From Polyangia bacterium (GTDB lineage Bacteria; Myxococcota_A; Polyangia; Polyangiales; Polyangiaceae), in NCBI GenBank assembly GCA_030433055.1, contig JAUILJ010000390.1:1-7422 (forward strand): DNA of 7,422 nt. Direction: 5' to 3'. Positions 1 to 6,080 of this stretch are shown here, piece after piece. The notes under the pieces are model-generated. The model was given only the letters and a program-made list of their open reading frames with translations. It ran no database searches and had not been told where the DNA came from. Every line of letters starts with the position of its first letter. The first letter of the stretch is position 1. The position numbers were made by a program, and so were the translations under genes.

Positions 1-204
1 GACCGCAAGGTGGCGCGCAAGGTGTTCCTCGACGTCGAGACGCCAGAGGGAGTGGTCAAGCAAGTGCGCACGCCAGTTACGCCCCTCGACCTCGAACCAC
101 GGCCGGCCCCGAAGCAGGGCGAGCACACCGATCAGATCCTCGCGGATGCAGGTTTCAGTAGCGAGGAGATCACGGCGCTGCGAAACCAACGAGCCGTGCG
201 CTAG
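1..204 (+). CDS. CaiB/BaiF family III CoA-transferase, C-terminal fragment
   Basis: Only the last 67 codons are present; the reading frame is open from base 1, so the start lies outside the window. The tail reads as a proline-rich turn (TPLDLEPRPAPKQGEHT), then a short helix (DQILADAGFSSEEITALR) and a few residues to the stop. This 'RPAP..GEHT..IL...G.....I..L' ending is characteristic of family III CoA-transferases (formyl-CoA transferase, alpha-methylacyl-CoA racemase, L-carnitine/bile-acid CoA-transferases). These move CoA between organic acids or epimerise 2-methylacyl-CoA in the cytoplasm. The catalytic aspartate and the CoA-binding N-terminal part are not in view, so the substrate cannot be told. 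The gene converges on the next one and their stop codons overlap. The family call is fairly safe; the specific enzyme is unknown. Confidence 0.8.
   Translation, partial: DRKVARKVFLDVETPEGVVKQVRTPVTPLDLEPRPAPKQGEHTDQILADAGFSSEEITALRNQRAVR
201..204. other. Overlapping convergent stop codons (CTAG)
   Basis: The palindrome CTAG carries both stops: TAG at 202-204 for the plus-strand CoA-transferase, and TAG at 203-201 for the minus-strand MshEN protein. There is therefore no intergenic space for a conventional terminator, and each transcript must read at least some way into the opposing gene. Confidence 0.85.
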
Positions 205-1571
205 ACCCGCTTGTATTCTTCGACGAACTCCCAGTCGGCGATCAGACGCTTCTTGAGGAGCAGGGACAGCAGGGCGGCGAACATCGATTCCCAGCGCGCG
301 TTCTCGCCCAGGATCTCCGTTGCATCCGCGCCGTGCGATACCGCGCGCAGCGCCGCGACCAGATCACGGGCGGTGAGCTGGTCTTCGCCTGCCGCTGGTG
401 CGACCTCGTCTGCTTCCGGTTCGGCGCGAGGTGACTGAGCGGAGCGCGCTGGCAGGTTGATGGTCGTTCCGTCAAGCAACGTGAGCGAGACCATACGGGG
501 TGTCTTGCCAGCGCGGGGCTGTGGCATCACGACGTCCCGTGCAGGGACCCGAGTGCTCTCCGGTACAGGGGTGAGGCTGCGAGGTGGCTCATCGGGCTGA
601 GATGGTGCGCGGCTACTGGGGCTCGGCTCCACGCTGGAGAGCGCCGCTTGCCCCGCGTCGGCCACGCCAGGAGGCGTTTCCGTGGGGACGTCCTCCTCGA
701 TGCGAGGCTGAGAGCTCGGGGGGATCTTGACGCTGGGTGCGCCAGCCATGGCTGGTGGCGGTTCGGTCTCACCCTGTTCGTGTTCCTTCGGCTCCGCCGC
801 GGGCTCGACGTCTCGGGGAGGAGGCTCGCTGCTGGCAGAGAGCTGGGTGCTCGGCGGGGCTGCTTCGGACGGGGCTGCTTCGGATGGGGCTGCTTCGGAT
901 GGGGCTGCTTCGGATGGGGGCGCAGCGACCTCCGGCGGCGCGGACGTGGACGCCTCCGCTGCCTCGGCCACTGGCGGTTCAGGGCTCTCCACGTGCACAT
1001 CGATGTCGAGCTCCGATGGCGCAGTGGCCCGAGGGGGCTGAGGAGGCTTGGGAGGCGGCCGCTTCGGCTCGGCGGTGGTGGGCACCGCCATCGGGTCCGG
1101 AGCCTGACTGTCGCCCACGGTGCTCGTGCCGTAGTAAACCCGGATCGCCGCGCGGATGTCCGACGGTGGCGCGATCATCGCTCGTACTGGAAGCCCACTG
1201 AACTGGCGCACTTGATCGAGCGCGGTCTCATCGGTGGGGTCGTCCATCGCGATGTAAAGCGTCTGCCCGAGCCCTCGCACGCGGCGCACGAAGATCGGGA
1301 CCAGGCAGAAGCGCTCGACCACCTGGCTCGGCACCAGATTCAGCAGCTGCCGCGAAAAATCGATATGGTAAAGCGACACCCACGGGACCGAGAGCTGCTG
1401 GCTCAGGATCTGCGTGACCTGGGTCTCGGAGACCAGCCCTGATTCGACCAGCAACGTGCCCAGACGCCGCCGATCCTCGCGCTGACGCTCCAGCACCTCA
1501 TCGAGCTGCTGACGCGTGATCATTTGAGCTTCTACAAGCAGATCGCCGAGTCGGACTCTCGGGGCGGCCAT
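201..1571 (-). CDS. GspE N-terminal (MshEN-like) domain protein with long Pro/Ala/Ser linker
   Basis: From the ATG at 1571 the protein has 456 residues. Residues about 5-148 match the N-terminal domain of type II secretion/type IV pilus ATPases (GspE/PilB N, MshEN). Two consecutive motifs are visible, RLGDLLVEAQMITRQQLDEV (from residue 7) and RLGTLLVESGLVSETQ (from residue 36), then a compact alpha/beta part ending near VYYG. MshEN domains of this type bind cyclic di-GMP in known members. The first motif has Gln where Gly is usual. No Walker A or B motif follows, so this is not an assembly ATPase. Residues 149-358 are a disordered Pro/Ala/Ser/Glu linker with four SEAAP units. A short strand-like stretch with LDGTTINLP lies near 359-377, and a helical domain at about 400-456 ends in WEFVEEYKRV. 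The frame stays open upstream to a TTG at 1721 (506 aa), but the added 50 residues include rare AGG/AGA codons and precede the domain. ATG 1571 is preferred, although its ribosome site is weak. A c-di-GMP effector or adaptor role is inferred. Confidence 0.8.
   Translation of the reverse strand: MAAPRVRLGDLLVEAQMITRQQLDEVLERQREDRRRLGTLLVESGLVSETQVTQILSQQLSVPWVSLYHIDFSRQLLNLVPSQVVERFCLVPIFVRRVRGLGQTLYIAMDDPTDETALDQVRQFSGLPVRAMIAPPSDIRAAIRVYYGTSTVGDSQAPDPMAVPTTAEPKRPPPKPPQPPRATAPSELDIDVHVESPEPPVAEAAEASTSAPPEVAAPPSEAAPSEAAPSEAAPSEAAPPSTQLSASSEPPPRDVEPAAEPKEHEQGETEPPPAMAGAPSVKIPPSSQPRIEEDVPTETPPGVADAGQAALSSVEPSPSSRAPSQPDEPPRSLTPVPESTRVPARDVVMPQPRAGKTPRMVSLTLLDGTTINLPARSAQSPRAEPEADEVAPAAGEDQLTARDLVAALRAVSHGADATEILGENARWESMFAALLSLLLKKRLIADWEFVEEYKRV
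856..915 (-). repeat. 15-bp tandem repeat, four copies, encoding SEAAP
   Basis: Four head-to-tail copies of GGGGCTGCTTCGGAT (plus-strand reading) lie at 856-870, 871-885, 886-900 and 901-915. The first copy differs only at its last base (C for T). Read on the minus strand they encode repeated Ser-Glu-Ala-Ala-Pro in the disordered linker of the MshEN protein. Near-identity at DNA level, including third positions, points to recent expansion by slippage, and copy number probably varies between strains. Confidence 0.9.
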
Positions 1572-1661
1572 TGCTCTCAGGACCCTACCCCGAAAGCCCG
1601 AACTTCCCGAGGAGAATCGCCGGTTGACCCTGTTCGGGGCCGCCGGGGGTGGCGCTTCAAT

Positions 1662-1675
1662 AGGTGGCGCCACCT
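1662..1675. promoter_or_regulatory. 14-bp perfect palindrome, possible operator
   Basis: AGGTGGCGCCACCT is identical to its own reverse complement. Its left half (GGTGGCGC) occurs once more in direct orientation at 1649-1656, 14 bases upstream. The position in the divergent region, about 90 bases before the chosen start of the minus-strand gene, would suit a dimeric repressor. In the alternative longer version of that gene the same bases encode EVAPP in a proline-rich stretch, so the palindrome could be a coincidence of GC-rich coding sequence. Confidence 0.25.
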
Positions 1676-1746
1676 CCGCCTCTTCGCAAGGAGCCTCCTT
1701 CGCACGCAGCCCGCTTCGCAACGGACCGCCTCGAGCAACCTGGGCG

Positions 1747-1775
1747 TTGACAAGGACACGGCGCCTGCCTGGAAC
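1747..1775 (+). promoter_or_regulatory. Weak sigma-70-like promoter candidate for the kinase gene
   Basis: A perfect TTGACA at 1747-1752 is followed after 17 bases by TGGAAC (1770-1775), which matches the -10 consensus at only three of six positions. It points at the kinase gene and would give a leader of roughly 130 bases. Only the -35 element is persuasive. Confidence 0.2.
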
Positions 1776-1910
1776 ATCGCTTTCCCGGAATGAGGCAGCT
1801 CACTGGGAGCGGTGGTGAAGCGCGTGCCGTACAAAAAAAAGTGCACGCACATGGGCTAGCGGTGATTCCCCTTCACCCCAAAGCGACGGGAGGGTGGTAA
1901 GTTACTCACG

Positions 1911-4565
1911 ATGCGACCGTGCCCCCAGTGCGGAACGCAGTGCGCTGAGGAGCACAAATACTGTCCGGCATGCGGGTTTCCCGTCGGCAGTGTTCGCACC
2001 ACAGCCACTGACGACAAATTGATCGGACAGGAGTTGCCTGGGGGCTACCTGATCCTCGATCTGTTGAGCGTGGGGGGCATGGGGCGCGTGTACCGCGCGG
2101 AGCAACGTGTCCTGGGCCGGACGGTCGCCGTCAAGATCATCCATCCCCACCTGTTGAGCGACGAGAACTCGGCGCTGCGGTTCATGACGGAGGCTCGCGC
2201 CGCCTCCCAGCTCAACCACCCGAACTCGATCAGCGTGATTGACTTCGGCCGGACTGATGATGGCCAACCGTACCTGGTCATGGAATTCCTGCGCGGAAAA
2301 GATCTCGCGCGCGTGGCCTACGAGGACGGGCCGCTGTCCTTCGTGCGCATCGTGGACATCCTGCGCCAAGTCCTGTTTGCGCTCTCCGACGCCCACGAAA
2401 TGGGCATCGTCCACCGCGACTTGAAGCCGGAGAACATCCTGTGCGAACCCCTCCGGCGGGGCGGTGATCACGTCAAGGTCGTGGACTTTGGGCTGGCGAA
2501 GCTGAAGCAGGACGCCAGCATGCCGAACGTTACGAGTCCGGGCATCGTCTGCGGAACGCCTGACTACATGGCGCCCGAGCAAGGTCGGGGCGATCCGATC
2601 GACGGCCGCACCGACCTCTACGCGGTGGGGGTGATCCTGTTTCAGCTTCTCACGGGGAGGCTGCCGTTCGAAGCGGAGAGCCCGACGCAGGTGGTGATGA
2701 TGCACCTGTCGATTCCCGTGCCGGATCCCACGCAGGTCGCGCCGGAGCGGAATATCCCGGAGCCGTTGGTCTCCGTCGTCAGCAAAGCACTGGAGAAGGA
2801 CGCGGAGCATCGCTTCCAGGACGCGCTCGAGTTCGCTGACGCTCTGAAAGAGGCCATCGACCAAGTCGAAGCAGAGGAACGTGAGCGGTCGAGCGGCGTA
2901 CCACCGGTGCCGATCACCGGCAGCGTGCAGTGCCCCGCCTGTGAGTCGGTGGTGCCACTCCAGAAGTTCTGCGGCGAGTGTGGCGCGCGGCTACCGCTCA
3001 ACAGCGTGGTACCCGAGGCGCCTTCGGTCCCATCGCTCCCGCTGCCCATGGTCGGCCGCGACGAGGATCTCGCCTGGTTGGCAGACCGGCGCGACCAGCT
3101 GGTGGAAGAGGTCGCTGGGGCGCGGCTCGTCGGTGAATCCGGCGCAGGCAAGACTCGCCTGCTGAAGGAGTTCCTCGGCCGCGCGGAGAGCGCAGGCGAT
3201 TTGGTGGTCTACGCGACTCCTGATCCCCACGGAGCCGAGGTGGCGTACTTCGCCTTGCGCGAGGTGCTCGGCGTCTTGCTCAAGCGGCGGAAGAACGGCG
3301 CGTCGATGCCTGACGTCGGGGATGCTCCTGCCGAGGTGGCGGCCGCGATTCGCGAGGTCTTCGAGGGACCGCGAGAGGACGATCGTCGGAGCGTGCTCGA
3401 GCGCCGTTTCGCGCTCGCCGAGGCGCTGCGCTGGGCGCTCGCGCAGGGTCGCCAGCAGACCAACGGCGCCGTGATCGTCGCTCTGGACGACTTGCACCGC
3501 ATGGACGGAGCAAGCCGTAGTGCGTTCGCGGATGCGCTCGGCGAGCCGCCGGCGGTCAGGACGCTGATCCTCGCCGCGCACGTTCCCGGGTTCGAGACAG
3601 GGTGGGGCGCGGCACACGCCGCCCGTGTGATCAGCGGGCTGCCGACGCCAGCCGTTTCGCGCCTGCTGAAGGCGAGCCGTCCTGGAGAGCGCCTGCGGGC
3701 GATCGGTGACGCTGGCGCTCGCGGTGTCCTCCCCATGTACGTCGAGCAAGTCATTCGTTTCACCCTCGAAGGGGGCAAAGATCCGCCGACACGCTTGGCA
3801 GACCTGGTGGCAGATCGCGTGGCCGGCCTCGAGCCCGACGCGCGGCGGGTGCTCCAGGCCATCGCGGTGCTTGGCGATGAGGTGGAGCCGATCGCGTTTG
3901 GCACGATGGTGCCGAACGTCAGCGATGTCCTCGGAGCGCTGAATCAGCTGGTCCAAGGCGGCATGGTGGTGCGCCATGCTGGGACGTTGTCTTGCTCGCA
4001 CCCGCTGCTTCGAGACGTGGTCCTGGCCGCCGTCCCAGCCGGAGTGCGGAAGGATTTGCACTTCCGTGCGGTAAAGGTGTGTGAGGAGTCGGGCGCCCCG
4101 ATCGAGGCACACGCACTGCACGCGTTCTATTCTCAGGATTCGTTCCAGGCGCTACTGCTCCTCGAACAGGTCGCTGACCGAGCATCGGCGCGCGGGGACA
4201 CGCCTGCCGCGGTCCTTGCGCTGCGGCGCGGCCTGGAATTGGCGCGCCAGGAGATCGCCCGGGGTGAGCTCGACGATCCGCTACGTGCCGTGTTGATCTT
4301 CAGCCGCAAGCTCGGCGATGCGCTCACCCGTGCGGGTAACTTCAGCGACGCAGAGGGTGTCTTGCGAGAAGCGCTGGACCTGGCGGGGCCCAGTGGGACC
4401 GACCGGGCCCGGGTGCTCAGCGCCCTCGCCCACGTCGCACACGGACGAAAACGCGCCGACGAGGCGTTCGAGTACATCAACGAGGCGATCGAAGTCGCGC
4501 GCAAGTCTGGGGCCCACGAGCTGCTGCTGTCCCTCGAGACCATGCGTCGAGACTGGGCTTCTTGA
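1911..4565 (+). CDS. Serine/threonine protein kinase with two zinc ribbons, P-loop ATPase and TPR-like tail
   Basis: This 884-aa cytoplasmic protein (no membrane segment seen) phosphorylates Ser/Thr on partners not identifiable here. Domains in order: a zinc ribbon (Cys4, Cys7, Cys18, Cys21), then a Hanks-type kinase at about 46-315. The kinase has glycine loop SVGGMG (53-58), Lys75, alpha-C Glu94, HRDLKPEN (168-175), DFG (192-194), Thr residues in the activation loop before GTPDYMAPE, and APE (221-223). All catalytic residues are intact, and it is an RD kinase, so activation-loop phosphorylation is likely. A charged segment (316-328) leads to a second zinc ribbon (Cys341, Cys344, Cys354, Cys357). 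An AAA/STAND-type ATPase follows from about 380, with Walker A GESGAGKT (408-415) and Walker B-like VIVALDDLH (521-529). The last 170 residues are helical and TPR-like, but only two or three repeats long, shorter than in many myxobacterial kinase-ATPase-TPR proteins. ATG 1911 is chosen because the first ribbon begins three residues later. The ATPase and TPR part probably senses or scaffolds, as in STAND regulators (inference). Confidence 0.93.
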   Translation: MRPCPQCGTQCAEEHKYCPACGFPVGSVRTTATDDKLIGQELPGGYLILDLLSVGGMGRVYRAEQRVLGRTVAVKIIHPHLLSDENSALRFMTEARAASQLNHPNSISVIDFGRTDDGQPYLVMEFLRGKDLARVAYEDGPLSFVRIVDILRQVLFALSDAHEMGIVHRDLKPENILCEPLRRGGDHVKVVDFGLAKLKQDASMPNVTSPGIVCGTPDYMAPEQGRGDPIDGRTDLYAVGVILFQLLTGRLPFEAESPTQVVMMHLSIPVPDPTQVAPERNIPEPLVSVVSKALEKDAEHRFQDALEFADALKEAIDQVEAEERERSSGVPPVPITGSVQCPACESVVPLQKFCGECGARLPLNSVVPEAPSVPSLPLPMVGRDEDLAWLADRRDQLVEEVAGARLVGESGAGKTRLLKEFLGRAESAGDLVVYATPDPHGAEVAYFALREVLGVLLKRRKNGASMPDVGDAPAEVAAAIREVFEGPREDDRRSVLERRFALAEALRWALAQGRQQTNGAVIVALDDLHRMDGASRSAFADALGEPPAVRTLILAAHVPGFETGWGAAHAARVISGLPTPAVSRLLKASRPGERLRAIGDAGARGVLPMYVEQVIRFTLEGGKDPPTRLADLVADRVAGLEPDARRVLQAIAVLGDEVEPIAFGTMVPNVSDVLGALNQLVQGGMVVRHAGTLSCSHPLLRDVVLAAVPAGVRKDLHFRAVKVCEESGAPIEAHALHAFYSQDSFQALLLLEQVADRASARGDTPAAVLALRRGLELARQEIARGELDDPLRAVLIFSRKLGDALTRAGNFSDAEGVLREALDLAGPSGTDRARVLSALAHVAHGRKRADEAFEYINEAIEVARKSGAHELLLSLETMRRDWAS

Positions 4566-4636
4566 GCATCGCTGTCTTTGAGGCGTTGCGAACAAACCCT
4601 TTGTGACCGCGTCCGCGGGTCGCTACACCGCGAGAC

Positions 4637-5704
4637 ATGGCAGACCCGCAACTGCCCCGCTTCGTGGCGCGCTGGGACTTGGACAAGACCTACCTGCGCA
4701 CCGAGTTCGATACACCGGGGGATCTGATCAAGACGGCGCTGGAGCGCCCAGATCAGAAGCGCTCGGTGCCGGGGGCGGCCTCTGTACTCCGCGAGCTGGG
4801 ACGCTCCGGCGCTTACATCCACATCCTGAGCGGAAGTCCTCGGCAGATGCGCGGGCGCCTCGAGGAGAAGTTGCGGATCGATCGCGTGCGCTGGGATGAA
4901 CTCACACTGAAACCCAATCTATCGAACGCGCTGCGCCTGCGTTTCCGCGCGATAAGAGATCAGCTGGGCTACAAACTCCCCGTGCTGCTCAACAGCAAGG
5001 TGACCGAACCGCGCACGCCCGGTGGTGCGCTGGAGGGGCCACAAGGGCCACTCTCGGGTCGAGAGGTGCTCGTCGGTGACGACGCGGAGGCTGACGCGTT
5101 CGTGTACTCGCTGTTTGGAGACCTGTGCGATGGCCACGTGGATTCGGTCATGCTCAAGCGCATTCTGGCCGCGGGCCGCGTCTATTCCGACGTCCAGGCG
5201 CAGTGTCTGCAAGCGCTCGGCAGTATTCGCCGTAGCCCGATGCAGCGCCGGATCCTGATTCACCTGGAGCGACAAACGCCGCCAAGCCGCTTTAACGCAT
5301 ACGGCTCTCGAGTGGTGCCGTTCTACAACTACCTCCAAGCCGCCTTCGTGCTCGGGGAAGACGGAGTACTGGAGGCAGACGCGGTCTTGCGCGTCGCTTC
5401 GGAGTTTGCGCTACGCCAGCGCTTCGACGCGCACTCGCTCGCCCGCAGCTATCACGACCTCATGCGTCGCGGGCACGTCGCCGGCGATCTCGTGACGCTG
5501 CTCGAGCGAAGCCTGGCTCGCCTCATCTCGAGCGGCCCGTTACCGGCAAAGGACGGCCTGAGCCAAATGGTGGAGACGATGCGAGGCTACGTGGAGCGCC
5601 CTCCAGGCACCATCGAGCGACCCGGTGACGCGAGTGAACTGGATTACGTGGAGCTCGCACGCAGACACCGCCGTCGTCATCGCTCGCCCTTCTTCGAGCG
5701 CTAG
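4637..5704 (+). CDS. HAD-fold phosphatase, APP1/DUF2183-like
   Basis: The 355-aa protein opens with a HAD motif I, RWDLDKTYL (Asp14, Asp16, Thr18). It continues with VPGAASVLRELGRSG, then HILSGSPRQM as motif II (Ser65 or Ser67), LTLKP near 90-93, and VLVGDDAEADAFVYSLFGDL (motif IV, Gly147-Asp148-Asp149 to Asp153). This order and the SGSP and GDD...D..VY signatures resemble the catalytic domain of APP1-type phosphatidate phosphatases (DUF2183), Mg-dependent enzymes using an aspartyl-phosphate intermediate. Unlike typical APP1 proteins it has no N-terminal domain before motif I. Instead a helical C-terminal region of about 180 residues follows, rich in Arg and Leu, which I do not recognise. No signal peptide or membrane segment is visible, and the ATG at 4637 has no strong ribosome site. 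It follows the kinase gene by 71 bases on the same strand, so co-transcription is possible. Lipid phosphatase activity is an inference; another phosphate ester is equally possible. Confidence 0.75.
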   Translation: MADPQLPRFVARWDLDKTYLRTEFDTPGDLIKTALERPDQKRSVPGAASVLRELGRSGAYIHILSGSPRQMRGRLEEKLRIDRVRWDELTLKPNLSNALRLRFRAIRDQLGYKLPVLLNSKVTEPRTPGGALEGPQGPLSGREVLVGDDAEADAFVYSLFGDLCDGHVDSVMLKRILAAGRVYSDVQAQCLQALGSIRRSPMQRRILIHLERQTPPSRFNAYGSRVVPFYNYLQAAFVLGEDGVLEADAVLRVASEFALRQRFDAHSLARSYHDLMRRGHVAGDLVTLLERSLARLISSGPLPAKDGLSQMVETMRGYVERPPGTIERPGDASELDYVELARRHRRRHRSPFFER

Positions 5705-5759
5705 GCTGCGACAACCTGCCGCGGCTGGTGAGGCGTGGCGCGGCGCAGTCCGGCTACAA

Positions 5760-5779
5760 GGCCGCTGTTCGTCGCGGCC
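5760..5779 (+). terminator. GC hairpin after the phosphatase gene, possible terminator
   Basis: GGCCGC (5760-5765) and GCGGCC (5774-5779) form a perfect 6-bp stem with an 8-base loop (TGTTCGTC), 55 bases after the stop. No T-run follows, so intrinsic termination is doubtful. It could be a pause or RNA-stabilising structure. Confidence 0.25.
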
Positions 5780-6067
5780 CCAGGTCGGAGGCCGGGGTGC
5801 AGCAACAAACCTCAATTCGAGTATGCATGTTCCGGAGATTGCACTAGGCTTGCCCTTCCCCTAAACGGACTACTTTCTCGCCTGCAAGGGTGCGATTTGG
5901 CAAAGGTTCGCGTCGGCGGAGGCGCGGCCCCCCAGCGGTCTCCGCGCCAGTCCGGCGCGTCGCTGGCAGCCTATCTCGCCGCTGGAGGCGCGAACGAACA
6001 ACAATCTGGAGGCGCATGCCGAGTGCTCCGTCTCCCACCACCAGCGCCAGCTTGCACGGCGCTGCGC

Positions 6068-6073
6068 GAAGGG
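6068..6073 (+). promoter_or_regulatory. Ribosome binding site supporting the GTG start at 6081
   Basis: GAAGGG ends seven bases before the GTG at 6081, a normal spacing. It is among the better ribosome sites in the window, and supports this non-ATG start for the SUKH protein. Confidence 0.5.
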
Positions 6074-6080
6074 TCGCGAC

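Larger units (their letters stand above)
1572..1910. other. Divergent intergenic region between the MshEN gene and the kinase gene
   Basis: These 339 bases separate two genes that start back to back, so they should hold promoters for both. If the MshEN protein starts at the TTG at 1721, the first 150 bases are coding instead. Visible content is a 14-bp perfect palindrome (1662-1675), a TTGACA hexamer at 1747-1752, and a run of eight A at 1833-1840 directly followed by GTGCAC. A purine-rich GGGAGGG at 1888-1894 precedes the kinase ATG but is 16 bases away, too far for an ideal Shine-Dalgarno site. No convincing gene or RNA was seen. Confidence 0.6.
5705..6080. other. 376-bp intergenic region without a supported gene
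   Basis: An open frame runs through this stretch (from 5735 into the next gene), but its product is Arg/Ala/Gly/Ser-rich, matches nothing familiar, and overlaps the SUKH gene out of frame. It looks like a high-GC artefact. Visible items are a GC hairpin at 5760-5779, a locally AT-richer patch at about 5805-5880, and a 6-bp inverted repeat GGCGCG/CGCGCC at 5921-5926 and 5943-5948. The promoter of the SUKH gene is expected here; no strong -35/-10 pair was found. Confidence 0.5.

Noticed and set aside
648..1442. 264-codon plus-strand open frame opposite the MshEN gene
   Set aside because: The product is Arg/Gly/Leu-rich and unlike any family; the minus strand here carries a recognisable domain, so this is an antisense artefact of high GC.
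1572..1721. 50-residue N-terminal extension of the MshEN protein from a TTG start
   Set aside because: It cannot be excluded, and is Pro/Ala-rich like the linker, but it needs a TTG start, uses rare AGG/AGA codons and precedes a domain that begins right after the ATG at 1571.
1833..1850. Run of eight A next to GTGCACGCAC, as a possible minus-strand intrinsic terminator
   Set aside because: The best stem is only 4 bp with a 2-base loop, and no minus-strand gene ends upstream of it.
1902..2864. 320-codon minus-strand open frame opposite the kinase domain
   Set aside because: It is His/Arg/Asp-rich with no familiar motif and lies exactly opposite intact kinase motifs.
2991..4121. 376-codon minus-strand open frame opposite the ATPase part of the kinase
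   Set aside because: Same reasoning: antisense to a well-supported coding frame, with no recognisable domain.
5839..5867. TTGCAC with TAAACG 17 bases later as a sigma-70 promoter for the SUKH gene
   Set aside because: Each hexamer matches the consensus at only three positions, no better than expected by chance.
5897..5912. TTGGCAAAGGTTCGC as a sigma-54 promoter
   Set aside because: The GG to GC spacing is one base too short and the -12 element is poor.
5921..5948. GGCGCG/CGCGCC inverted repeat as a terminator
   Set aside because: The loop is 16 bases, there is no T-run, and such short GC repeats are common at this base composition.
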